64,000 nucleotides of DNA, from the NCBI RefSeq assembly GCF_000801295.1, contig NZ_AP012978.1:1984001-2048000 (forward strand). The letters are read 5' to 3'. The notes below the pieces were generated by a model, which made no database searches, was not told where the DNA came from, and was given only the letters and a program-made list of their open reading frames with translations. The DNA comes from an endosymbiont of unidentified scaly snail isolate Monju. GTDB lineage: Bacteria; Pseudomonadota; Gammaproteobacteria; Chromatiales; Chromatiaceae. Position 1 is the stretch's first letter. Every line of letters begins with the position of its first letter. Made by a program: the position numbers and the translations under genes. This document shows positions 36,249-46,252 of the stretch, one piece after another.

Positions 36249-39200
36249 TGCCCGAGAGCAGGGAATGGCGACTCACGAGGAGCCAATGGACGGTCGGCCT
36301 GGCACTCGTCCTGCTCATTCCCTTTCTCTACATCATGAGCCACGGGGTCGATCCTGCCGAACACGCGCGAATACTCCACGACCTGAACGAGATAAAGAAC
36401 CGGCACGCCTTGCTGGAACAGACGCTCATGGAGACCCGGGCGGGAATCATCCCGACATACGACGACCTCACCGAAGCCGGGCGCAACCTGCTCGCTGCGG
36501 AACAGACATTCAAGCAGCGCCTGCCTCCCGAGCTGACCGGGACGATCGCCCCCCACCTGTCCCGCTACGAGCGCCTGATGGAAGAAAAGCGCCTGCTCGT
36601 GGAACAATTCAAATCACACCATGCCGTACTCAGGAACTCGCTGAACTACCTGCCGATCGCTGTCGACGACTTCCTCTCCCGTTTCTACCCCGTGCCTGGG
36701 AAGGAGGTCCTGAAGGCCGACCTGGAAAAGCTGGTACACGTCATTCTCCAGTTCAATCTGACCGCCGATCTCAACGCAAGGATCACGGCCCGAAAGATCC
36801 TCTGGAGCCTGCCCGCCCCCTCGAACGCCTTTCCCGAGAAGGAGAGAAAGGCCTTCAACATGCTCCTGACCCACGCGCACATCGCGATCCTTTACAAGGA
36901 CCACGTCGACAACATCATAAAAGCCATTCAGACCATACCCTCCGCCGACGCAATCAGGGAAATAACCGATGCCTACTTGACGAAATACGACCACCTGGAG
37001 AAAACGTCCTCTCGCTACAAGAGCGCCCTCCTGGTGATATCCAGCATGCTGGTCGCATGGGTACTGGTCTCCATGATCCGTCTCACCGTGACATCACGCA
37101 AGCTCTCGGAGACCGTCACCCAGTTGAATTTCCAGAAGTTCGCCCTGGACCAGCACGCCATCGTGAGCATCACCGATGTCAAGGGCAACATCACCTATGC
37201 GAATGACAATTTCTGCAAGATAAGCAAGTACAGCCTCGAGGAACTGATCGGGAAAAACCACCGGATAATCAAGTCCAATGAACACCCCAGATCGATGTTC
37301 AGGAAAATGTGGCGCACCATCGCCAGAGGAAAGGTCTGGCACGGTGAAATAAAGAACAAGGCAAAGGACGGGAGCCATTACTGGGTCGCCTCCACGATCG
37401 TCCCCTTCCTGGACGAGAACGGAAAACCCTTCCAGTATGTCTCCATCCGCACCGACATCACCCGGCGCAAGCAGATGGAGGAGGAGATCTCCAAGGCCCA
37501 TCAGTTCCTCCAGGCGGTCACGGATGCCATGGGCGAAGGGCTGTACGTCCTGGGCAGGAATGGCAAGTGCATCTTCCTGAACTCCGAGGCGGAGAGACTG
37601 CTGGGATGGTCCAAGGACGAACTGTACGGGAAGAACGTGCACGACATCATTCATTACCAGGATGCCAACGGACAACACATTCCCGCGCACGAGTGTCCCG
37701 CCTTCCTGAGCATCCAGCAGGGCAAGACCTTCCGCTCCGACACCGAGGTCTTCACCCGCAAGGACGGCACCATCTTCCCCATTGCCATCGTGGTCGTCCC
37801 CTTGCGAGAGAAGGGTCAGGTCACCGGCTCGGTCGCCGTATTCCAGGACATCACCGAACGCATCCAGAACGAACAGCGACTCAAGTCGGCCATTCAGCAG
37901 GCAAAGGAGGCAAACCGCGCAAAATCCCATTTCCTGGCAAACATGAGCCACGAGATCCGAACCCCGATGAATGCCATCATCGGCATGTCCCATCTCGCCC
38001 TCCAGACCGATCTCGACAACCAGCAGCGCAACTATCTGGAAAAGATCCATCGATCAGCGGAATCCCTGTTGAACATCATCAACGACATCCTGGACTTCTC
38101 GAAGATAGAGGCCGGAAAGCTCGAGATGGAGGAGGTCGAGTTCCATCTGAACGACATATTCAACAACCTCACCTCTGTCCTGGAACTGCGCGCCGCGGAA
38201 AAGGGACTGGAATTGCTCTTCGACATCGCCCCGGACGTCCCCCGCGCGCTCGTTGGCGATCCCGGCCGGCTCGGACAGGTACTTCTCAATCTGTGTGGCA
38301 ATGCCATCAAGTTCACGGAACGAGGCGAGATCATCGTGTCCGTCCGCCTGGACCGGAAGGACGAGGACACACTGCGTCTCCACTTTGCCGTCAAGGACAC
38401 AGGTATCGGCATCACCCGGGAACAACAAGGCCGCCTCTTTCAATCCTTCAACCAGGCAGACACCTCCACCACCCGGAAGTACGGAGGTACCGGACTTGGC
38501 CTGGCGATCAGCAAACGCCTGGTGGAGCTGATGGGCGGCGACATATGGGTGGAGAGCACGCCCGGCCAGGGCAGCACCTTCCATTTCACCGTCGTGCTGC
38601 GTGAATGTACGGAGGACGCATCGGCCTCTCTGTCGGCGCTGGCCACCGACAAGCTGCAAGGACTGAAAGTCATCGTGGTAGACGACAACGCCAGTGCCCG
38701 GACGATCCTGTCGTCCCTGCTCCAGGCACACGGGATCGAGGCCGACGTCGCGTCTGGCGCCGCGGAGGCCGGCGACCGACTGGCCAGCACCGGAGAGGGC
38801 GAAGATCCGCCTTACGAGGTGATGCTACTGGACTGGCAGCTGGCGGATATCGACGGGGTGGAATTCTATGCACAACAACAGAAGCGCCTGGGCCAGCGGA
38901 TGCCCGCCGTCGTGATGATGACCGCACACGGCGCCGACCGCCTCAGGCGGGCCCTTCACAAGCACGGCCTGGAACCCAGCGACATCCTGGTGAAACCGAT
39001 CATGCCCTCGGCACTCCTCGATGCGATATCCAGGGCCGTGGGGCATAGCATCATCCGGCAGGACAACGACTCGGTGAACGAACGCGATTACCGGAGGGCG
39101 CTCGGCCGATTGCGGGGCAGCCGCATTCTCCTGGTGGAGGACAACGAATTCAACAAGGATCTGGCGCTGGAACTCCTCACGAACGCGGGCATTCATGTCG

Positions 39201-40165
39201 ATCTGGCCGAAAACGGTGAAGAAGCGATCGAGATGGTGGAAAGAAACCGCTACGACGCCGTACTCATGGACTGCCAGATGCCTGTCATGGACGGCTACGA
39301 GGCCGCCCGCCGGATCCGCGAGAACCCGCGCCTGAACCATCTTCCCATCATCGCCATGACGGCGAACGTCATGAAATCGGACATTGCCGAGGCCCTGGCC
39401 GCCGGCATGAACGACCACATCGGCAAACCGATCAACATCCGGGACATGTTCACCAAGATCGCCAGATGGATCGAGCCGACGCGCCGGGAAGAGGGATTCG
39501 ACATGTCCGGTCATGCCCCCGATCCCTCCCCGGAACCCCTTGCCGAAGAACTGGCGCACATCGATACGGCCGCCGGTCTCGAACGGGTGGCCCACAACAC
39601 GGACACCTACCTGCGCGTGCTGGAGAAATTCGCCGACAACTAGGCCGACGCCATTGCCATCGCATCAAAGGCCCTGGAAGACGGCGACCCGGAGACGGCC
39701 CTGCGCACCCTGCACACCTTGAAGGGTTCCGCAGGCACCATCGGGGCCACCAGGCTCTATGGACTGGCCGCGGACGCCGAGAAAAGGCTGCGCGAGGCCA
39801 CTTCCCCGGAGGGATTGCCAGAGAAGGAAGCATTATTCGAGGAGATGACCGGCGTTCTCGAAGACATTCGCGGCTTGCTGGCAGCTGTGCGGGGTGCGCA
39901 ATCAGGTGAATCCCCGGCGCCTTTGGAGGCCCCCGGGGAGCTGCTCGAGAAGTTGCGGGAGCAGCTGGAAAGCTTCGATACCGAGGCCCAGAAAACAGTG
40001 AAGACACTGACGTCTTCCTTCCACGACGACAACACCGCTCCACTGCTGGATGAACTTTCCAGGGCCGTTGGCCGATACGATTTCGAAAAGGCATTGGAAC
40101 TGCTCGAGCGGTTGAACGACACGCTACCAGCCCAACGGCCGGAAACGAGCACCGAGGCTGTCTGA
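36245..40165 (+). pseudogene. Hybrid sensor histidine kinase with in-frame UAG before the Hpt domain
   Basis: Starting at ATG 36245, the frame runs to TAG 39641-39643 (1132 residues) and then continues in the same frame to 40165. Order: membrane helix (about 17-36), an all-helical periplasmic domain (about 40-255) of the DAHL type, second helix (about 262-282), two PAS domains ([40 protein letters not shown]), HisKA ([18 protein letters not shown]), HATPase ([18 protein letters not shown]), REC1 ([11 protein letters not shown]) and REC2 ([26 protein letters not shown]). After the UAG comes an Hpt domain with HTLKGSAGTIGA. UAG sits where Gln (CAG) is plausible (FADN*ADAIAIA). If real, the product loses its phosphotransfer domain. 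Overlaps the peroxidase stop; AT-richer codons. Confidence 0.85.
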
Positions 40166-40168
40166 GAG

Positions 40169-40543
40169 ATAAAGGACACCGCCACGAAACCCACGATCCT
40201 CGTGGTGGACGACACCACCGAGAACATCGACGTACTGCAAGGTGTCCTGGGATCCCGCTACAGCGTGCGCGCGGCGACCAGCGGACAGCTGGCCCTCAAG
40301 ATCGTCAACAAGATAAAGCCGGACCTCATTCTCCTCGATGTCATGATGCCCGGCATGGACGGCTACGAAGTCTGCCGCATTCTCAAGTCCAACCCGGAAA
40401 CGGCCAGGATACCCGTCATCTTCGTCACCGCCATGTCGGAAATCGAGGAAGAGGAAAAAGGGTTCGAGGCCGGGGCGGTCGACTACATCACCAAGCCCAT
40501 ACACCCGGCCTTCGCCTCTTCGATCATCTTCGGGTGTGCGTAG
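40169..40543 (+). pseudogene. Response regulator receiver domain, truncated by a junction and without a clear start
   Basis: In the same frame as the kinase, after its TGA at 40163, a receiver domain begins KPTILVVDDTTENIDVLQGV and continues LALKIVNKIKPDLILLDVMM PGMDGYEV and EAGAVDYITKPI, with the phospho-acceptor Asp, the acidic DD pair and the Lys. No ATG lies before it; the codon at the expected start is ATA (40169), and the first usable start, GTG 40202, would cut off the first strand. The domain stops at KPI (about 40501), where sequence switches to the end of an oppositely oriented gene. An output domain is therefore missing. Formerly the partner of the kinase. Confidence 0.75.
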
Positions 40544-40911
40544 ATCACGGCCTGTGGCCAGGCCTCGACGATGGCCTGATTGCCCAGCCAGTGATCGCCG
40601 TGCACATGGGTGTTGAACACCGCCAGAACGGGTTTGTCGGTGGTGGCGCGGATCTTGCCGACCAGCATGCGACCGGCCTGCAGGGTACCGCCCGGATCGA
40701 CCACCACCACGCCCTGCTCGGTGACCAGGAACGAGGGGTTGTTCATGAAGCCCTGGTTGTCGGCATTGGGCAGTTCACGCGGACCGTGCACCACGTACAC
40801 CCCGGGCGCGACCCGGTCGAGCGGATATTGCTTGCGCAACGGCGGGCCTTCGACACCGGCCAGTACATTGCCCGCAAGGGCGAGGATCAGGATCAGGGCG
40901 ATACGGTGCAT
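40483..40911 (-). pseudogene. Metallo-beta-lactamase-fold hydrolase (SoxH-like), truncated
   Basis: From ATG 40911 the frame encodes a signal peptide (MHRIALILILALAGNVLAGV) and a metallo-beta-lactamase start: LDRVAPGVYVVHGPRELPNA, FMNNPSFLVTEQGVVVVDPG and the zinc motif NTHVHGDHWLGNQAIVEAWP. Homology ends at MIEEAKAG (about 40504); the last residues (CMGLVM) are the reverse strand of the response regulator. The rest of the barrel and later zinc ligands are missing. The family (quinoprotein-relay/SoxH-like) is common near sulfur-oxidation or methanol-type pathways. Almost certainly non-functional. Confidence 0.8.
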
Positions 40912-40999
40912 GGCGGTCTCCAAAGAAGCGAGGGCTTGGCAGTTGCGTGGTACGAAACTGCCTGACGTCAGCAGCCCCGCTTTATTCCCGAGCAGCAAC

Positions 41000-42220
<1,221 letters not shown>

Positions 42221-42296
42221 GTCTTGCCCCTGCGTGAGAAAGTCGGAATAGGAGAGAAACGCGGCATTATACTGGAAGCGCACACTGGAGAGCCGC

Positions 42297-43200
42297 ATGA
42301 AGTCCTTCAAGCGCCTGTTGTCCGTCCTCCTGATCACCGCCCTGCTCGGCACCTGGCTGTGGTGGAGCACCCGGCCGCAACCGGTACGGGTCGCCACGGC
42401 CGTCGTCGAGCGCAGCCTGGTCGAGCGCACCGTGGCCAACACCCGCGCCGGCGGCGGGTGGGCAGATCGTACGCCTGCCAGTGCGCGAGGGGCAACGGGT
42501 CAAGCAGGGGCAGCTGTTGCTCGAACTGTGGAACGACGACCTGCACGCCCGGCTCGACCTGGCACGACGCGAAACCGAGGCACAGCTGAGCAAGACCCGC
42601 CTCACGGCGCCCTTCGACGGCGTGGTGGCGCAGATCAACGGTGAGCTGGCGGAATACGTCACCCCCTCGCCGATCGGCATCGCCACCTCGCCGGCCATCG
42701 ACCTGCTCGACGATCGCTGCTTCTACGTCAGTGCCCCCATCGACGAGGTGGACGTGGGCAAGGTGCGCCCGGGCCAACCAGCGCGCATCACCCTGGACGC
42801 CTTCGGCGAGCGCCGCTTCGCGGGCCAGGTACGCCGTATCGCCGACTATGTGCTCGACCGCGAGAAACAGGCACGCACCGTGGAGGTGGAGATCGCCTTC
42901 ACCGACGTGCATGACCTGCCCAGGCTGCTGGCCGGTTACTCGGCCGACGTGGAGATCCTGTTCGAAACCCGCCGTGACGTGCTGCGCATTCCCAGCGAGG
43001 CCCTGGTCGAGAACCGTTACGTGTTCGTGCTGCGCGATGACGGCATCCTCGAACGCCGCGAGGTGACCGCGGGGGTGGGCAACTGGGACTACACCGAGAT
43101 CCGCGACGGTCTGCGCGAGGGCGAACGGGTGGTCACCTCGCTGGACCGCGAGGGCCTGGCCGACGGTGCGCCGGCGCGGCTGGAGAGCGAGCCGCGGTGA
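42297..43200 (+). pseudogene. MacA-like membrane-fusion protein with deletions and a frame change
   Basis: The N-terminal frame ([20 protein letters not shown], then [20 protein letters not shown]) runs into nonsense after about 42450. The gene continues in another frame as [20 protein letters not shown] (lipoyl-like half), TRLTAPFDGVVAQINGELAE, DVGKVRPGQPARITLDAFGE and IRDGLREGERVVTSLDREGL, to 43200. Compared with the HlyD/MacA family, two parts seem missing: about 15 codons plus a base change of frame near 42447-42457, and most of the coiled-coil hairpin at RRETEAQLSKTRL (about 42575). The remaining protein could not reach an outer-membrane partner. Overlaps the ATPase start. Confidence 0.78.
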
Positions 43201-43776
43201 GGATCGAACTACGCCAGGTGGACCGCCACTTCCGGGTCGGCGACGAAACGGTGCACGCCCTGGCCGGCATCGACCTGAACATCCCCGCCGGTGACTACCT
43301 GTCGGTGATGGGGCCATCCGGCTCGGGCAAGTCCACCCTGCTCAATGTGCTCGGCCTGCTCGACCGGCCGAGCAGCGGCAGCTACTGCTTCGAGGGCACC
43401 GAGACTACTACCCTGCCCGAGGAGGCGCGGGCACGCATCCGCCGCGAGCGCATCGGCTTCGTGTTCCAGGCCTTCCACCTGATCGGCCGGCTCAGCGCTG
43501 CCGAGAACATTGCCCTGCCCCTGGTGCTGGCGGGCGTGCCGCCGGAGGAGCGCCGGCCGCGCGGTGGTGATGCGCCCGGCCCTGCTGCTGGCCGACGAGC
43601 CCACCGGCAACCTCGATCAGCGCGCCGGCGCCGAGGTCATCGCCCTGCTGGAACGTCTCAATGCTGAGGGCATCACCCTGGTGGTGGTGACCCACGATGC
43701 GGCCATCGGCGAACGCGCGCGCCGCCGCGTGCGCATGCTCGACGGCCGTATCCACAGTGACCATGCGCACGTCTGA
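43197..43776 (+). pseudogene. MacB/LolD-type ABC ATPase missing the signature segment
   Basis: The start (MRIELRQVDRHFRVGDETVH), Walker A (GPSGSGKSTLLNVLGLLDRP) and Q-loop (IGFVFQAFHLIGRLS) are in one frame. At about 43551-43562 the frame changes and the sequence resumes AVVMRPALLLADEPTGNLDQ (Walker B and D-loop) and VVVTHDAAIGERARRRVRML, ending at 43776. The helical segment with the LSGGQ signature, usually some 35-40 codons between LAGVPPEERR and the A-R of Walker B, is not in either frame. Without it ATP hydrolysis should fail. Partner permeases follow. Confidence 0.8.
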
Positions 43777-44968
43777 CCAGTTGCGCTTCGCCCTCGATGC
43801 CCTGCGCGGCGCGCGCACGCGCAGCCTGCTCATACTGCTGGCGATGAGCATCGGCGTGGCGTCGGTGATCCTGCTCACCGCCCTCGGCGAGGGCGCGCGA
43901 CGCTACGTGATCGGCCAGTTCGAGCAGCTCGGCACCGACCTGCTGGTGATGCTGCCGGGACGCAACGAGACCACCGGCGGCCCGCCGCCGCTGTCCGGCG
44001 AGACCCCGCGCGACCTCACCCTGGAAGACGCACTGGCCCTGCGCCGCCACCGCAGCATCCTGCGCATCGCCCCCATCAGTCTGGGCACCGCGCCGGTCTC
44101 CTGGCGCAACCGCGAACGCGAGGTGACCATCATCGGCAGCACGCGCGACTTCTTCCCGGTGCGCCGCATCCGCGTGGCACGGGGACGGCCGCTGCCGGCC
44201 ATCCCGCCGGAACGCCAGCTCAACGTGGTGGTGCTGGGCGCCCGCCTGGCGACCGCGCTGTTCGACCGGCAACGCGCCCTGGGCGAGTGGGTGCGCATCG
44301 GAGACCGCCGCTTCCGGGTGATCGGCGTGCTCGAGCCGGCCGGCGAGTCGCTGGGACTGGACCTGGGCGACATGGCGCTGGTGCCGGTGGCCTCGGCCAT
44401 GCAGCTGTTCGACACCGCCTCACTGTTCCGCATCCTCATCCAGGCACGTGGCAAGGGCGCCATGGCACAGGCGCGTCGCGATGCCTTGTCCACCCTGCGC
44501 AACCACCACGACGGCGAGGAAGACGTGACCCTGATCAGCCAGGACGCGGTGCTGGGCACTTTCGACCGCATCCTCGGCGCCCTGACCTGGACGGTGGGCG
44601 GCATCGCCGGCATCAGCCTGGCCGTGGCCGGCATCCTGATCATGAACGTGATGCTGGTCGCTGTCTCCCAGCGGGTGCCCGAGATCGGCCTGCTCAAGGC
44701 CCTGGGCAGCCCGGGCAGGCTGGTGATGCGCCTGTTCCTGATCGAGGCGTTGCTGCTGGCCGCGCTCGGCGCACTCGGCGGTCTGCTGATCTCCGGAGTC
44801 GGGCTGCTGCTGATGCGCCACCTGTTCCCCGACTTTCCCCTGCAACCGCCACTATGGGCACCGCTGGCGGCAGTGGCGGTGGCCCTGGGCTGTGGCCTGC
44901 TGTTCGGGGTGCTGCCGGCACGTCGTGCCGCCCGCCTCGATCCGGTGCAGGCGCTGGCGGGGCGCTGA
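43763..44968 (+). CDS. ABC transporter permease, FtsX/MacB type (first)
   Basis: A 401-residue permease with the FtsX/MacB topology: an N-terminal helix (SLLILLAMSIGVASVILLTA), a large periplasmic MacB-PCD domain (GTDLLVMLPGRNETTGGPPP to about residue 260) and three C-terminal helices (GGIAGISLAVAGILIMNVML; RLFLIEALLLAALGALGGLL; LWAPLAAVAVALGCGLLFGV), ending with the RRAARLDPVQALAGR family tail. It overlaps the ATPase gene by 14 bp. Substrate unknown; such systems export lipoproteins, peptides or antibiotics. Confidence 0.88.
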   Translation: MRTSDQLRFALDALRGARTRSLLILLAMSIGVASVILLTALGEGARRYVIGQFEQLGTDLLVMLPGRNETTGGPPPLSGETPRDLTLEDALALRRHRSILRIAPISLGTAPVSWRNREREVTIIGSTRDFFPVRRIRVARGRPLPAIPPERQLNVVVLGARLATALFDRQRALGEWVRIGDRRFRVIGVLEPAGESLGLDLGDMALVPVASAMQLFDTASLFRILIQARGKGAMAQARRDALSTLRNHHDGEEDVTLISQDAVLGTFDRILGALTWTVGGIAGISLAVAGILIMNVMLVAVSQRVPEIGLLKALGSPGRLVMRLFLIEALLLAALGALGGLLISGVGLLLMRHLFPDFPLQPPLWAPLAAVAVALGCGLLFGVLPARRAARLDPVQALAGR

Positions 44969-44969
44969 G

Positions 44970-46169
44970 ATGCGAACCACCGATCTGCTGCGGCTGACCG
45001 GCGGTGCCATCCGCGCACAGCGCCTGCGCAGCCTGCTCACCGGCCTGGGCATCGCGGTGGGCATCGCCTCGGTGGTACTGCTGACCGCCATCGGCGAGGG
45101 CATCCAGCGCTTCGTGCTCGCGGAATTCACCCAGTTCGGCACCCATCTGCTGGCGGTCACTCCGGGCAAGACCCAGACCTTCGGCCTGTCGGCGGCGGTG
45201 ATCGGCAGCACCCGCCCGCTCAGCCTGGAAGACGCCCGCGCCATCGAACGCCTGCCGGAGGTACGCGCCGTAGTGCCACTGGTGCAGGGCAATGCCGCGG
45301 TGGAATGGCAGGGGCGCAGCCGCCGCGTCTGGGTGTTCGGCACCGGGCCGGACGTGCCCGAGGTCTGGCGCATCCGCCCGACCATCGGCCGCTTCCTGCC
45401 GCGCGACGAGCCCCGCCATGCCCGGGCCTTCGCGGTGCTGGGCAGCAAACTGCGGCGCGAACTGTTCGGCAACCACTCCCCACTGGGCGAGCGGGTACGT
45501 ATCGGCGGCGAGACCTACCGCGTGATCGGCGGCATGCAGCCCAAGGGGCAGATGCTGGGCTTCGACCTGGACGACAGCGTCTACATTCCGGTCGGCCGCG
45601 CCCTGGCCCTGTTCGACCGCGAAGGCCTGATGGAGATCGACGTGCTCTACCGCGCCGAGGAACCCGTCACCAAGGTGGTCGAACGCATCCACCAGTTGCT
45701 GCTGCAACGCCACGGGCACGAGGACTTCACCCTCACCACCCAGGACCAGATGCTCGAAGTGCTCGGCTCGGTGCTCGACGTGCTGACCCTGGCGGTGGCG
45801 GCGCTGGGCGCGATCTCGCTCGCGGTGGGTGGTATCGGCGTGCTCACCATCATGACCATCTCGGTCAACGAACGGGTCGCCGAGATCGGCCTGTTGCGCG
45901 CACTGGGCGCCAGTCAGGGACAGGTACTGGGCCTGTTTCTGGGCGAGGCCCTGGTGCTCGGCATGCTCGGCGGTCTGAGCGGCGTCGGCCTGGGGCTGGG
46001 TGGCGCGCTCGCCATCGGCTGGCTGATCCCCGCCCTGCCGGTGCACATCAGCTGGCCCTATGTCGGGCTGTCGCTGGGTGTCGCTCTCGGCATCGGCCTG
46101 CTCGCCGGGGTCCTGCCCGCGCTGCGCGCCGCCCGTCTCGATCCTGTCGAGGCCCTGCGCGGAGAATGA
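44970..46169 (+). CDS. ABC transporter permease, FtsX/MacB type (second)
   Basis: A 399-residue paralogue of the preceding permease, starting MRTTDLLRLTGGAIRAQRLR one base after its stop region. It has the same plan: first helix (LTGLGIAVGIASVVLLTAIG), MacB-PCD domain with RVWVFGTGPDVPEVWRIRPT, three terminal helices (LAVAALGAISLAVGGIGVLT; LFLGEALVLGMLGGLSGVGL; SWPYVGLSLGVALGIGLLAG) and ALRAARLDPVEALRGE. Two permeases with one ATPase and one adaptor would make a heteromeric MacAB-like exporter. Both permeases look intact though adaptor and ATPase do not. Confidence 0.88.
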   Translation: MRTTDLLRLTGGAIRAQRLRSLLTGLGIAVGIASVVLLTAIGEGIQRFVLAEFTQFGTHLLAVTPGKTQTFGLSAAVIGSTRPLSLEDARAIERLPEVRAVVPLVQGNAAVEWQGRSRRVWVFGTGPDVPEVWRIRPTIGRFLPRDEPRHARAFAVLGSKLRRELFGNHSPLGERVRIGGETYRVIGGMQPKGQMLGFDLDDSVYIPVGRALALFDREGLMEIDVLYRAEEPVTKVVERIHQLLLQRHGHEDFTLTTQDQMLEVLGSVLDVLTLAVAALGAISLAVGGIGVLTIMTISVNERVAEIGLLRALGASQGQVLGLFLGEALVLGMLGGLSGVGLGLGGALAIGWLIPALPVHISWPYVGLSLGVALGIGLLAGVLPALRAARLDPVEALRGE

Positions 46170-46178
46170 TCCGCCACG

Positions 46179-46206
46179 ATTCGGCCCGGGGACGGGCCTC
46201 CTACCC
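46179..46206 (-). repeat. Half-unit REP
   Basis: ATTCGGCCCGGGGACGGGCC followed by TCCTACCC is the right half of the REP family read on the opposite strand; the facing half has decayed to GCAGGCGTCATTGCCGCACC. It lies just after the second permease. Confidence 0.6.
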
Positions 46207-46252
46207 GCAGGCGTCATTGCCGCACCGCGCCACTTCTGGAATAGTCAGGGAC

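Noticed and set aside
10608-39643. Possible recoding of UAG, since both in-frame stops in otherwise continuous genes are UAG
   Set aside because: UAG is used as a normal final stop by other genes here (for example at 6346 and 14912), the expected residues differ (Tyr and Gln), and no pyrrolysine or suppressor signal is seen.
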